From Maniola hyperantus (Eukaryota > Arthropoda > Insecta > Lepidoptera > Nymphalidae): DNA of 64,000 nucleotides. The notes under the pieces were generated by a model. It ran no database searches. It saw only the letters and a list, made by a program, of their open reading frames with translations, and had not been told where the DNA came from. The stretch covers positions 11,479,554 to 11,543,553 of the forward strand of contig NC_048557.2 of NCBI RefSeq assembly GCF_902806685.2, in the 5' to 3' direction. Below, one piece after another: positions 11,801-22,875 of this stretch. Made by a program: the position numbers and the translations under genes. Numbering within the stretch: the stretch's first letter is position 1; every line of letters starts with the position of its first letter.

Positions 11801-14800
11801 CGGTCGCCGAGGCGGTCGTCGTGCACCAGCAGGTGGTCTCCCGGCCCGTACAGCGAACACGACGCCGACACTGACGTCAGCTCTAGCCCCGTCACTTGTG
11901 ACACCTGGAACCAGGGTTGACAATTTTATTTTTAAACATATTTTGTTTAAAACAAGTGTTTTTTAGAAATCATCAAAAAAAATTATAAAAATAGGTTGGT
12001 TTTATGAAAAGAACTCCTGTGGGCATCCCAAAATCAGAGAGATTTTCTGTGACAAAATAGTAGATTGTATCATAAGGGAGTAAAATAATATTTTTACGGC
12101 GAGCGTGCTTTTTTGAATCCAGAGCGTAGTGAGGGATCGTAAAGTAGAATCCCGAGCGTAGCGAGGGATTCTTTAGTACAATCCTGAACGTAGCAAGGGA
12201 TTCAAAGTACGTCGCCCGAGCCAAAAATATATTGCGCCGAGTGATACACTCTACTTTTCATCACCCTCTATGAGGAAATAAAAGGCGCCTCATATTTTAT
12301 TGTAATATTATTATTAAATAAAACATAGACAACTAAATTAAAATTAATCTAGGCTTTCATATATTTCTCCCGGGATTTTGCAGGTAATAGATTATCCATT
12401 ACATTTCTTGCATCAGTTCTAATACTTTCAGGATACTATCTCTATGCTTTCAGGAGTTAATTGTATACTTTCACTGTCACTTGAAGAACTCATTTTTCAA
12501 AACAAATCCAGAGAATTTCTAACAATCCTGGTGAAAATCGACAAAAACTTATTCAGCTGGCGGCGCGTCCATGGTCCGTCGTACCAGCCAGTCTTTATTC
12601 AAACAATATTTGCGTTTGATTTCTTTGGCGCTGAACACTACGATGTTCCAAATTCAAAAAGGGCGCGGCAAAGATAATTGCGGCGCACTTAATTATAAGT
12701 GCGCCGCAAACACCACCTTTGGGTGCACTTAAAGGCGAACCAAGTCGTCCTTTTCGAATAGATGGGATGAAAAAATATATTATCCTATGTCCATCTCCAG
12801 CATGCAAGCTAGCAAGTATCACTGTGCTCTGCCAAATTGGTTCAATGGATGGGCCATGAACAGTTAATACATACACATTTTTGCGTTTATAATGTTAGGA
12901 TCTTGGACTGTAGTAATAAAATGATGTGATTTTTGGTATAGCGATAGTTTATGGGATTAGAATTCATTTTTAAAGAGAATAATAAAAAAATCATTATTTT
13001 TATTTATTTTTACCATAATTAATTATTTTAGAAATGAATAAAGATCATGATGTTTTTATGATTCACTATAATACCATCCAAGAGTCTGAGAGTTAATTTG
13101 TTAAAAATAGGGTCCAAGACTCTATTTTTAACTGACTTCAAAAAAGGAGGAGGTTCTCAATTCGTTGGAATATGTATGTTACCCGATTATTCGAAGACGC
13201 CTGGACCGACTTTGAAAATTCTTTTTGTTTGAAAGGGTATACTTTCGATGTGGTCCCATATAAATTTGGTAAAGATCTGATGAAGATCTTCTCAGATAGA
13301 TAATGGAACTCCTCAACGGATAAGAGTACATTGCTCGCGATCAGTGTAATAGCTTAGTAAACAATAGGTTTTTAACCAGGCATAGCATATTTTAATACCA
13401 TGGGGCCACTAAAAATTGGGAAATAATTTTTTTTTACAAAAAAAATAAAAACCGACTGCAATACACAAACACTAAAAATTAAAAAATAATTTAATTTATT
13501 ACCGAATATATTATGTATACAAGAGTTAATATAGTTCCATAATAATATTTTTTGGGGTCGGTGAACAATGAATAAATATTTCAACTCACCAAACTCATAA
13601 CTTCAGTCTTCAACAATTCATATATTCCCCTAATGCTACGCTGCCACGTCAAATTAGCTAAATCTGTTGTCTGATGGAACTCGTACAGGTCCATCTTCTT
13701 CCGCGACCAGTCCAACGTGTTCATGTCATCTACTATGTTGTTGATGATCTCCGAGTTGTCCAGCAAGTCGTGCAGTCGACACAGGCGGAAAGGCTTGCAT
13801 GTGAGTGTCACTTCCTCACACACATGCTCCTTCTCTTCTTCCCAGTACCCCTTTAATCTTTCTATTACTTCTTGTGACTGTGAACAAAGATAGTGTCATA
13901 AAAATAATTTCAGGGATGTAAACTGAAATATGACAGAACTAGCTGATATACACAACATAGTCTGCAGGAATTAGGTTTTTTACAAATCTCATGGGAATCT
14001 CTTTAATTTTCTGGGATAAAAAGTAGCCTATATCACTCTCCAGGTCTTTATCTATATCCATGCAAAAAATCACGTCAATCCATTGCACCTTTGCGACGTG
14101 ATTGAAGGACAAACCAAACCAATCAATCAAACCAACACACTTTCGCATTTATAATAAGGGTACTGTTTTCATACTCTATTTGACCCCCTTAGGGGTGGAA
14201 TTTTCAAAAATCCTCTTTCACCCTGAATGCCAATGTCATAAAAGAACCCTCCTGTCATTTAAGTTTCTAAACCTAGCAGTTTAGACTGTGTGTTGATGGA
14301 TCAGTCAGTCAGGACGAGTATTTTTACATGTATAGATTTAAAATTTAGTTGTCTACCTTTAAATTAGTATTTAATTTAGGATCATCCATCCTGTTAGCCC
14401 GGGGGTTGAGCTGTGCCCGCACTGCCTTCCCCATCACTTTGTCTTCTATCACTACGGAGTCGTCCTCCCACGGAGACTCAGAGTCTGAACTGTAGTCTGA
14501 TGACGATGATGTGGAGGAATACTCTGTACAACAAATACATCACATTACAATAACTGATACATATAACAAACTAGCTGATGCCCACAACTGTCTGCATCTA
14601 TTTAGGTTTATAAAAATACTATGCAAACTTTGATTTTCAGGGATAATAAAGGTGGATCACCCAACAAGCTCAATCAATAAGAAATATAATTTATTGTTTA
14701 TAAGAAAACATTACGTTGGACAATGATAACAGGTAATCGAATGACGGAAAGACTTACTAAAATAGAATGCTATTTTCCTTTCTTAATTTTTCTAGATGTA

Positions 14801-15520
14801 ATAAATTTACACATAATATCAAGTTCAGGGCAGGTTCAAGGTATCAATTCAAATAGATAAAAAGTAGCCTATATCACTCTACATCTTTAACCATGTCTTT
14901 AAAAAAAACACATTGATCCATTGTTATGTGATTGAACCACAAACATACTAAATAACACACTTTCGTGTTTTATAATGTGGGTAGTGATTATCTTTTCACT
15001 TCAATATCAACTAATGGTAGGTGAATTAGATATCCAGTCTTACAGATAGAAGCACTAATGAGAATAGAGTAAGAAAGAACAGTTACTAATCCATACATCT
15101 CAATTTCTATGCTGCAACTTAGGTTTTAGGTTTTCCCAGTTAGTTATTCTCAATAAACAATGGTAATTGATATGTGTTTCACAGTTTAAATATAGTTTTG
15201 ATTTCGTCAGCAATTCAAAAAAGCGTCCTGTTCCCGCGCAAAACATCAACATCATACTCAAACCGACGTCTATACAAAACAAGATGCTGACCTCTCCGGA
15301 TCCTCTTCACCTCGTCCGCGGAGGCCTGGTACGAGTTAACAGCACACACGTCCGAGTCATCGCTGTCTGTATCAGATATCTCGATAACAGCCGCAGTTAT
15401 TGGCCGCTTGGCGGGCGGCCTTTGCTCTGCAGCGTCCGCGTCGCCAATGTCACCCGCAGCATTATCAGCCGCCGCTTGGCTCGAAGACGGCTCCTCGGTT
15501 TCTTTGGTCGGTGAACTCAT
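5885..15520 (-). CDS. OGFOD1: OGFOD1-like prolyl 3-hydroxylase (9 exons)
   Basis: This is a 2-oxoglutarate/Fe(II) dioxygenase; the family hydroxylates a proline of ribosomal protein uS12 (Drosophila homologue Sudestada1). Exons in transcription order: 15520-15292, 14523-14357, 13877-13590, 11904-11692, 11486-11325, 10863-10738, 8858-8705, 8431-8178, 6172-5885. All join in phase across GT/AG sites, giving 626 codons plus stop (human is about 540). Seen: an acidic Ser-rich N-terminus; a YEFHQTTDL motif (exon 3); the iron-binding HDD in LLVHDDRL with AFILYL (exon 4); the distal histidine in TSFHQV (exon 5); the cosubstrate arginine in RLSINGWFHG (exon 6). A C-terminal degenerate oxygenase domain follows (LLNTWVEATYL, RWHAGDF, YFYIVTCTY). 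Exons 6 and 8 are tandemly amplified in the genome. The gene is head-to-head with TRMT13. Exon choice within the arrays is inferred from the only copies having an acceptor. Confidence 0.92.
6395..8312 (-). repeat. 160-bp tandem array of OGFOD1 exon 8, 12 copies
   Basis: Twelve head-to-tail 160-bp units each carry the 3' part of exon 8 (from EQPVRGLV to GDFT), its GTGAGT donor and about 25 bp of intron. Donors lie at 8177, 8017, 7857 and so on down to 6417. Only the most upstream unit (high-coordinate end) is joined to the true exon 5' part and acceptor at 8432. The other 11 lack a pyrimidine tract and acceptor. Units differ by single bases: the two nearest the native exon share GCAGGAAGG where most have GCAAGAAGG, 7777 has GCAACCGC, and 7031 has GCTGCACG. 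A TAG in each intron scrap closes one frame, and 160 is not a multiple of 3, so use of a downstream donor would usually shift frame. The ORFs visible on both strands here are repeat shadows. Confidence 0.95.
8585..8700 (+). repeat. Diverged monomer related to the 118-bp satellite
   Basis: CATGGTGAAACTTAG, GTATACAATATTTCGTG and CCGTTGAAGAGTTCCCT occur in the same order and spacing as in the satellite unit. This is a single dispersed monomer in an OGFOD1 intron, ending beside the exon 7 donor. Confidence 0.7.
8896..8925. repeat. (TAGTCA)n microsatellite
   Basis: About five copies of a 6-bp repeat in the OGFOD1 intron upstream of exon 7. Confidence 0.8.
9040..9178. mobile_element. Short TIR-type element, copy 1
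   Basis: The segment has inverted flanks (CTCCTTACG near 9042 and CATAAGGAG near 9155) around an internal TTTTAGTTCTTATT and GTACTTTTGACATGAC. A second copy lies at 21130-21275 with the same internal motifs. There is no ORF, so it looks like a non-autonomous MITE. Confidence 0.55.
9340..9720 (+). pseudogene. RTE-type LINE 3' fragment, decayed
   Basis: Plus-strand translation near 9440-9560 reads MRKLRVTQWAMERAM then LRVSLHDQIRNEEI, the conserved C-terminal region of insect RTE reverse transcriptases. Stops and frameshifts follow. A reverse-orientation relative lies at 50425-50865. It sits in the OGFOD1 intron between exons 7 and 6. Confidence 0.7.
9772..10831 (-). repeat. 133-bp tandem array of OGFOD1 exon 6, 8 copies
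   Basis: Eight 133-bp units read on the minus strand from LSINGWFHG to HTQV, then the GTGAGT donor and about 38 bp of intron. They look identical by eye. Only the unit at 10738-10863 has the exon 5' part (VGEVLSLELPR) and an acceptor. At each internal junction intron sequence ending GATAATGC runs straight into exon sequence CTGTCCATC. The intron scrap contains TAG and TAA, so read-through would terminate in some frames. Unit length is not a multiple of 3. Confidence 0.95.
12115..12211. repeat. 32-bp repeat, 3 copies
   Basis: Three imperfect units of GAATCCxGAGCGTAGxGAGGGATT spaced about 32 bp apart, in the OGFOD1 intron between exons 4 and 3. They are AT-rich on both sides and have no coding potential. 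Confidence 0.65.
13135..13566. mobile_element. Dispersed repeat element, copy A
   Basis: The element begins with GACTTCAAAAAAGGAGGAGG and includes TCGAAGACGCCTGGACCGA, GGAACTCCTCAACGG and an AT-rich arm from ACACAAACACTAAAAATT to TTCCATAATAATA. A second, rearranged copy lies at 48780-49400. I know the left part as a very common lepidopteran repeat, but I cannot name it. The GGAACTCCTCAACGG core is the reverse complement of the satellite core. Confidence 0.7.
13935..14160 (-). mobile_element. Helitron-like non-autonomous element
   Basis: On the reverse strand this ends in ATCAGCTAGT (a CTAG terminus). It contains the lepidopteran motifs GATAAAAAGTAGCCTATATCACTC and ACACACTTTCGCATTTATAAT. Similar copies lie at 14569-14990, 20460-20580, 37455-37680 and 43318-43494. 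The CTAG end with A/T flanks fits the Lep1-type Helitron-like families (established knowledge). No Rep/helicase ORF is present. Confidence 0.6.
14569..14990 (-). mobile_element. Helitron-like non-autonomous element, interrupted
   Basis: The CTAGCTGATGCC terminus at 14570 and the body motif AAAAGTAGCCTATATCACTC near 14863 match the element at 13935-14160. About 200 bp of other sequence lies between them. It sits in the OGFOD1 intron between exons 2 and 1. Confidence 0.5.
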
Positions 15521-15945
15521 TTTATATTGCTAACACTACATAATCTACTAAAAAAACAATGAAAACCAAAATGATGCGACGCCTAACCTCAAAACTTTGT
15601 TGACGTTTTAAACAATATTGCCTACACCGAAAATATTACCTATTAAAAACACTATTATAAGTCACAATAATATAATCATAACATGCGTAAATATGTTTGT
15701 TTGTTGGCTTATTAGTTTGTCAGTGATTTTTTGCATGCTAAAGACCTGGAGAGCTCAAATGAATAAGAGTCCAGAGCCAAGCCTTTTATTAAAAAAGTGA
15801 TAGTGACAGACTTTGACAAATGACAGTGCAGTATAATATTGTAGTCTTTGGTGGTGATGATAACTTGACATTGACATGTGGCGGTGCCGAAATATTGAAA
15901 CAAAAATATTTTTCGCCAATAAACTGTTTAAAAATCAAAAACAAA
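15521..15945. promoter_or_regulatory. Bidirectional promoter interval OGFOD1/TRMT13
   Basis: Only about 425 bp separate the ATG codons of two divergent housekeeping-type genes (OGFOD1 on -, TRMT13 on +). Any core promoters and 5' UTRs for both must lie here unless unseen upstream exons exist. I see no clear TATA box placed for either gene. This is inference from gene layout. Confidence 0.5.
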
Positions 15946-18900
15946 ATGAACGATTCAGCTAAAACGGTGGAAAATAGTTACGTTAGTCCACAATGCCAGT
16001 ATTTCGTTAAGAGAAAGAAGCGTTTATGCCGCATGACAGTCAAACCAGGGAAACAATACTGCGGTGAGCATGAACCTCAACCGAAAACTGGCGACGGACA
16101 GGTACCATATCATCATCTGTTATTTTAATATCATGAAATATTTGTCTGCTTATTTAGGACATGCATGTGCATATTGAATTCCAGTCAGATAAGTTTTGAA
16201 GTGCAAAGTAGTAAACATATTATGCTTAACCTTTCAGGATGATACTCGAATACCGTGCCCCAATGACCCAAAACAGTAAGTTACTCGAAGTTTTTAGAAT
16301 TACTCAATTTCATCTAATGTCTTCATTTAATGTCTTAAAATTATATACCTATCACTATCTAGTAATGCAGCGTACAAAGGAGCATCTGCTTGATGCACAT
16401 TTACCTTTAAAAGCAATGATAAAAATATAACATTAGGTATTATATCACATTCTTTTTTTCAAAATTAAAAAAAAATTGATATAAACCACTGCTATTAATG
16501 TTACCTTTGTAACAGTATAAAATTGTTTCATAGTTTAATAGTAATGTAGTAACAATAACCCTCCCTGACAGTAACATATTACACATCACTTCCCCAGCAC
16601 ATGCTATGCAAGCAAGTTGGAGAAGCACCTCAGCATATGCAACGCGCGGCAACAAGAGCAGCCTGACTACCTCATGCACCAAGTGAATGCTCCTGCAGTG
16701 GCAGAGGAGTGTCCTCGCCTGCCGCTCTCCAAAACACCACTGAAGAGGATCTTGCAAGTTATAGACAAAGTCAATGCACTGTATGAGAGTAAGTAAACAT
16801 TTAAGTTTGTAGACTAGCAAGTGCATCCATTTCTCTGGTAAATAAAGAAGAACAAGATATTTTCTTTGCTACAAATAGAAAAAAATTGTTTGCAGCCACT
16901 AAAAAATTATTATTTTAATTTGCAGCATATTTAAAAGACAAGATCAGCACACTGACCGATCAACCAATCCACAGTGCAGTGTTGCCAGAGTTCAATGAGG
17001 CGGGGCGCACGGAGAGCTCCCTGAGGCACTTGCGCCAGGCCTCCAGCTTGCTGCATGTCGTGGAGGAGGAAGAGTTAGTGGCCAACAACACAGCTTATGT
17101 GGAACTAGGAGCTGGGAAAGGTACAACTTGCTGTCCCGATGAGCAACATACAAAACATTTGTGCTCAACGTTTGTGGTACGAACAACTGGTATGCCCTTT
17201 CGGCGTCCATGTTTCCTGCCACATATAACCTAAAAACCTATAAGAGTAGAATAGGTATCTTCTAGGCAAGCCTGCTCCCACCCAGACCATTGCTTGTTAT
17301 TAAGTGTGATTAAAAAACTATATAATATATAAAAGAAAAAGGTGACTGACTGATTGACTGATCTATCAACGCACAGCTCAAACTAATGGACGGATCGGGC
17401 TGGGCATGCAGATAGCTATTATCACGTAGGCATCCGCTAAGAAAGGATTTTCGAAAATGCAACCCCTAAGGAGGTGAAATAGGGGTTTGAAATTTGTGTA
17501 GTCGACGCGGACGAAGTCGCGAGCATAAGCTAGTTGTGCATAAAATGATATGTTACACTCCAGGTCACCTGTCGTACTACGCGTGGTACGCGTGGTGCCA
17601 GAACGCCGCCAGCCGCGTGGTGCTGGTCGACCGCGCCTCGCTCCGGCACAAGAGAGACAACAAGCTCAAACTTGCCAAACACACGCACACTAGCAACTAC
17701 AATCATAATGACCAAATATACCATTTGAAAAGTAGCCCTATTAGAAGACTTAACAGTGATGACTTGAATGAAATATTCAGTCATTTGGATGACAATGACA
17801 AGATGGATAGTAATATAGAAAGGGATCCTAATAATGGTTTTAATGAAAAGTTGAATGATTTAGATGAAAATCACAAGAGGATTGATGTTAGTTTGGAAAG
17901 AAATCCTAATAATAATGAAATATGTGACAATTTGAGTCATTTGGATGACAAGATGATGGGTAGTGATTTGAAAACGAATCCTAATATTGATGAATTTAGT
18001 GAAAAATTGAATGATTTGGATGACAAGGACAAGACGGGTGTGGGTGACAGCACATGTGAGTGGAACGTGCATCGCATCAGAGCAGACCTCGCACACTTGG
18101 TGCTGGAGCGCGTGCCCGCCGTGCGCGCGTGCGGCGCCGTGGTGGGATACGCTAAACATCTGTGTGGAGTTGCTACAGGTACATGTTTACAGTGCGACAA
18201 GCCTCTCTTGGCACTTGAATGGCATTAACAGGGGGGCGCTGTTGGAGAACAAAGGCATATTCAAACAAGAACAAAGGGGACACTTGACGACAACGTTAGT
18301 TCCAATTTTCGCCACGCGCCAAGATAGCCTTGTCGCACTGTATATAATTTCCGACGAATTTTCCACTGCATCCTGCATCATATTCCTTCCTTACTGTTGA
18401 GAGTCATAACCACTTTCATAATGGTAGGGGTTTCTTGGAATAAGGATTAGAAAATTGCTAGCGTGGGCAGAAAAGAGCCGATTGACGTTTTGTTGTTTTT
18501 AGGGTTCCGTACCCCAAAAGGAAAAAAGGAACCCTTACAGAATCACTTTTTTGTCTCTTGTCTCTCAAAAAAATCTCATTAAAACCAAAAATTCATGATT
18601 CTAGGTCAATTTTGATTTATCGCACAAAATGAAAAAAAATACGATTGTACTACGGAACCCTGAGAGTGCGAGCCTGAGTCGCTTTTGGCCGATTTTTTTA
18701 ATAATTTGTATTTTGTATTTATTTCGATTTAGACTCATTACAAGCGCTCACGAAAGTCAGATCGGCATAGAACAATACAATAATAAAATGATTGTACAAA
18801 ATATGGCATATTATAATCTAGATAATACAAGTTAAAGATGGCATAAAAATTATTAAGTTACTCAAGCACCTTGTCATATTTTGTAATAAAACGTCATAAA

Positions 18901-20288
18901 TGCACTATAAAAAAAAGAAAAAGGTACTCAAGCAAGTACATAATCTTCATGTCACATAATAATAAAATGTAATCAAATGATATATTACAAGTACACAAGT
19001 ACATATTTATTATCCCAGCTCGTTGAATAGCGTGTGCAGTGCTATATTTTCCATGCGTTTTTATCATCAATATAATCATTAATTTTGTAATAACTTTTTT
19101 TAATTAAAATTTATTTTATTTTATTTTTAAATTGCCTATCTGAGAGAAAAAATATAGAATACAGTTACAATATAATATTGTTATAGATTTAGCGCTTCGT
19201 TGTGTCACCTCGACGGGCGTGGTGGACAAGGTCCGCGGCGTGGTGGTCGCCTCGTGCTGCCACCACCGCTGCGAGCGAGCCGTGTACCCCGCCACTGCAC
19301 TGTTGCAGGTATGCTACTGCTCCTACTGAATAACCAAAAGTAACTAATCTATCTAATTACCAACAAAACCATCATTAATTATTGCATCCTTCATATCAAT
19401 GATGCCCGTCATTGATATGTTAGAAAAATCCCACGGAACTATATATTTTACATGTTATAAAGTAGCCTATGTGTTAATCCACGGGAACTATAAATATTTT
19501 ACGTGTTAAAATTAGAAAGTAGCATATGTGTTAATCCTCGGGAACTATAAATTTTACGTGATAAAAAGTAGCCTATGTGTTAATCTATCTCCATTCCAAA
19601 AGTCAAATTCGTCCAAAAGTTTACTGAAATTTGAACATACGAACTTTCGCCTTTATAATAAATATTACTGTGAATTGTAATAATCTTCAATTGTTTCCAG
19701 AAACTCGGAATTAACGCAGATGACTTCAACGCTTTGCTAGGCATAGTATCGTGGGCGACCTGCGGCGACGGCCGAAGCCGCGACCGACGCAACCTAGGTA
19801 AACACACACAACATACCGGCCGAAACACTACGGAGCCACATGATATCGACACCCCTGAGCAACACGACAAGCCCATACATAATACCAACCTCACAGAAAA
19901 CACGAGCAACTCACATAGGAGTGACAACCCTAATCGAGATAACCCTCAACTACAGCGCGATACAAATGTAACTCACAGCCCTGAACATAGTACACAAGTC
20001 AATTATACCAATTCAATAAAATTATATGAAAGCGACAACCCTAAACAAATGAATAGCCAAAAAATAGTCGGTTATTTAACTGAAAGTAAAGATGAGTTGG
20101 GCACAAAGAAGTTGGACCTCAGCCGAGAGCAGCGCGAGCTGGTCGGGCGCCGCGCCAAGGCGCTGCTGGACTGGGGCAGGACTCTGTACCTGCGCGAGTG
20201 CGGGTTCGATGCCCGGCTGGTGTACTACGTGCCTCCTGGCGTGTCGCTCGAGAATGTTTGTATAGTCGCTACCAAAGTGCTACACTAG
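15946..20288 (+). CDS. TRMT13: TRMT13-like tRNA 2'-O-methyltransferase (7 exons)
   Basis: Trm13-family enzymes 2'-O-methylate position 4 of certain tRNAs using S-adenosylmethionine. Exons: 15946-16101, 16238-16275, 16598-16788, 16926-17120, 17564-18178, 19193-19308, 19701-20288. All join in phase, giving 632 codons plus stop. Seen: the N-terminal TRM13 CCCH finger (CQYFVKRKKRLCRM to QYCGEH); a CHHC finger (CPNDP to HLSIC) split over exons 2-3; the methyltransferase fold with VELGAGKGHLSYY, RVVLVDRASLRHKRDNK and GYAKHLCGVAT; the family motif SCCHHRC; and a C-terminal VSLENV. Two long low-complexity insertions are unusual: about 120 residues (17684-18050) after the RHKRDNK motif and about 100 residues (19800-20100) in exon 7. 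They are AT-rich compared with the flanking GC-rich coding sequence. A polyadenylation signal AATAAA lies at about 20339. Confidence 0.93.
17318..17535 (+). mobile_element. CTAG-ended lepidopteran repeat (Helitron-like)
   Basis: The element starts with ATATATAAAAGAAAAAGG and a short GACT repeat. It runs through CTCAAACTAATGGACGG and CATGCAGATAGCTATTATC, and ends GGACGAAGTCGCGAGCATAAGCTAG. A reverse copy of similar length is at 44150-44372. It lies in TRMT13 intron 4. Confidence 0.65.
18500..18790 (+). mobile_element. Dispersed repeat with GGGTTCCGTACC start
   Basis: The segment begins AGGGTTCCGTACCCCAAAAGG and continues with AACCCTTACAG. Related copies are at 33588-33785 (+) and 39985-40145 (-). 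I know this family as common in Lepidoptera. No ORF remains. It lies in TRMT13 intron 5. Confidence 0.55.
19425..19590. repeat. 50-57 bp repeat, 3 diverged copies
   Basis: Three successive units share CGGGAACTATA, TTTTACGTG and AAAGTAGCCTATGTGTTAAT. These are internal motifs of the Helitron-like family, so this is probably a small internal tandem expansion within a Helitron-like relic in TRMT13 intron 6. Confidence 0.6.
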
Positions 20289-20414
20289 ATATTTGTATTT
20301 AATTTGGAGTTTAAAATGAGTGTTTTTATTTTTCCGCAATAAACACTGATATATACATAGTACTTCTTATCGTTATTTTTTATCCTGTATTTGGCTCCTG
20401 GTTGTGCCGTGTAC

Positions 20415-20580
20415 GTGACAGGTCGAGATGGCAATCGGCGTGGGGACGCGCTAACCCGGTGTGGGATATCAGGGATAAAATTATTAAATTAACCCATGCA
20501 AAAAGTCACGTCAATCTGTTGCTCAGTCGTGATTGAAGGACAAACCAACATTCACACTTTCGCATTTATAATATGGGTGA
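20415..20580. mobile_element. Composite of two repeat relics
   Basis: GACAGGTCGAGATGGCAATCGG at 20419 matches the core of the fold-back element at 36580-36770 and the copy at 22785. It is followed by a Helitron-like body (AAAAGTCACGTCAATC and CACACTTTCGCATTTATAAT). Confidence 0.5.
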
Positions 20581-21129
20581 TTTTAAGGGTTGTATAATTT
20601 ATACAAAATGTTATTTTGTGAAATAAAACAACTACAGCAAATATAGTTTTGTATATTTATATCAATAATCATTATCTAAAAAATCTATAGTTAATTTCTT
20701 TATAAACTGTTGTATTGCAATAATTAAACTAAACAAATGCCAAAAATATTTATACTATCTTACATAGAACAAGTAGAAATATACACAGAGCAATGCATGC
20801 AGGGGTCGCCAACCTTTGCACTGATCAAACCTTCATTATAATAATAAGGGCAAGTTTAGATAGAGACAGTCACTGTCGCCAGCCACTGCTGTTATAAGGC
20901 CTTATATTCGAGCCAAAATGTTGAAATTAAATTATTAAGGCCGGCACTGTTTACATGTAAACCAGCCTTTACATTATTTTGGTGATTAGAGAAAATTAAA
21001 TTAAATTATACGAAAAAACAAATAATAATTATTATTATCATTATTGGAATTGGTAAACGTTTTCACCCCGCTAATATTAATGAACGGTAAAAATACAAAT
21101 CTAAAGGTAAATATAATGCGTAAAAAATG

Positions 21130-21275
21130 AGGTCTCACACGTCATTTAAACTTTATGTTTCAAATGTCATGGCAAAAGTAGGATTTTAGTTCTTATTCTA
21201 AAGGTGCGCCGTACTTTTGACATGACAGTTGACCCATAGAGTTAAAATGGCGCGTGAAAGTCATTTTGTACCGAC
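21130..21275. mobile_element. Short TIR-type element, copy 2
   Basis: TTTTAGTTCTTATT, CGTACTTTTGACATGACAGTT and AAAGTCATTTTGTAC recur in the same order as in the element at 9040-9178. Two copies with different flanks in one window support a dispersed MITE family. Confidence 0.55.
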
Positions 21276-21549
21276 TATACATACTTTTTACATGGGCCAA
21301 CACGTGTTGGTATAAGAAGTATGTTCCCACCCTAATATGTATTAGAACAAAGAAATAAACATGAAAAAAATAGATTCTAGTATTTCCTACCTACTTACAG
21401 CTAAGTGCTAACCCTAGACGATAGACTACAATAAAGCCTTTGTCCACCTCGCAGCTAATGAGCTTACCATACCAATAACTTATATCTAAAACAAACATTA
21501 CTGCCTACATTCCTCCTACTAAGTATGTCGGTATAGCAATACACGTTTG

Positions 21550-21760
21550 ACCACTTTGCTGGGCCAGTGGAGAGCGTGTGGGAGGTCTCGGGTTCGATTC
21601 CGACATGGCTGTCTAGTCTGATGGGACGCTTCGGCCGTGGCTAGTTACCAGTCACCATCGTACCAGCAGAGCCGTGCCAGGCGATTTAGTGTTCTAGTCA
21701 GGATAAATGTTTATTAAAAACTGCCATACTCCTTCTAGGTTAACTTGGAAGGGGTTTGGA
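21550..21760 (+). mobile_element. tRNA-derived SINE
   Basis: A good B-box (GGTTCGATTCC, 21591-21601) lies 33 bp after an A-box-like TGGGCCAGTGG (21561-21571, A-box imperfect). A non-tRNA body follows (GGACGCTTCGGCCGTGGC, GAGCCGTGCCAGGCGATT) that I recognise as common in Lepidoptera. Confidence 0.6.
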
Positions 21761-21779
21761 AGTAATTTTTTTAATTCAA

Positions 21780-21976
21780 ATACTTGACTACGATCTCACC
21801 CGGCTGTATCTGTATCTGATACTTGACTACGATCTCACCCGGCTGTATCTGTATCTGATACTTGACTACGATCTCACCCGGCTGTATCTGTATCTGATAC
21901 TTGACTACGATCTCACCCGGCTGTATCTGTATCTGATACTTGACTACGATCTCACCCGGCTGTATCTGTATCTGAT
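21780..21976. repeat. 39-bp tandem repeat, 5 copies
   Basis: Five near-perfect copies of a 39-bp unit containing ACTTGACTACGATCTCACCC and GGCTGTATCTGTATCTGAT. The length is a multiple of 3, so a repeating 13-residue peptide ORF appears, but no exon context supports translation. Confidence 0.9.
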
Positions 21977-22559
21977 GACGCGATCATCGATTGCATCTTA
22001 CAACACATTGCTGACAAGTTTCAGTACGATTAGTGGGTACCTACGCCGTGCGCGACCGACGCCGACGCCACGTCAGCAGGAAGAACTCATGCTCTAGCTA
22101 TCACCAATGCATATTTAAGTATGTTTCAATAACAAGTTAATACACTTGTACATGTAGAGACAGCCTATATTTTTGGATAGAAACTGTCTGAGAAAAAATA
22201 CATAAAAGATATTTAAAAAATATAGAACAACAATATAAATAAATCTTACATAATATAATATTAATAATTAAAACATGACGGATTTATAATTTAATACTTA
22301 TTCTATATACAATAATGTAAATGTTTTAGTGCCACGTCTAATATTATTTGAAATGAACTCAGAATAGCAGTTATTCAATTTACATTTACAAACATAAATG
22401 CAATATTTTACAAAACATCTAAAATGTCCAGATTTTTCTTTGTTTTCCTTCAGCCGAATAATTAGTTGTTTGCTATACCACCACTATGAAAACTGTATAA
22501 TATGTTGCTATTGAAAAATGAAATGTGAATCGTGTTAAAGCATTCCTGCAAGCTGGTAT

Positions 22560-22700
22560 GCAAGTGCAAGTGAGTTACTGAACGAACCTTAAGTAACACA
22601 TACTATTTATATGTTACAATATTTACACTCTATTCTTACGGCATCGATCACATCGCTAACGGTCAAGAGTTCCGTCAGAGTTCTGCGTACACAATGTAAG
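22560..22700. repeat. Satellite-related monomer, strongly diverged
   Basis: CATCGCTAACGGTCAAGAGTTCCGTCAG resembles the satellite core with several changes. It is a single dispersed unit, further evidence that the satellite sequence is part of a dispersed family. Confidence 0.4.
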
Positions 22701-22784
22701 TAGTGATCATGTGCAAGGAGACGAGCTAATAGGACATGCGACCGATGACCTTAGTTCAACTCAACTTTGGCAATAGGTATTATG

Positions 22785-22875
22785 TCTACAGGCCGCGACA
22801 GGTTCAGATGGCAATCGGGGCGTGAGGCGGGAGGACGCCCCGCACACCTACACTCGCCTGGGCTGTGCGGGTGTG
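22785..22875. mobile_element. GC-rich dispersed repeat fragment
   Basis: GCGACAGGTTCAGATGGCAATCGGGG matches the inner part of the fold-back element at 36580-36770 and the piece at 20419. A GC-rich stretch with CGCCCCGCACACC follows. Confidence 0.5.

Noticed and set aside
12595..12876. 93-codon minus-strand ORF
   Set aside because: No recognisable domain, AT-rich intron context, and it crosses no good splice sites matching OGFOD1.
21756..22097. 113-codon ORF with 13-residue repeats
   Set aside because: It is produced by the 39-bp tandem repeat. No conserved domain or exon context is present.
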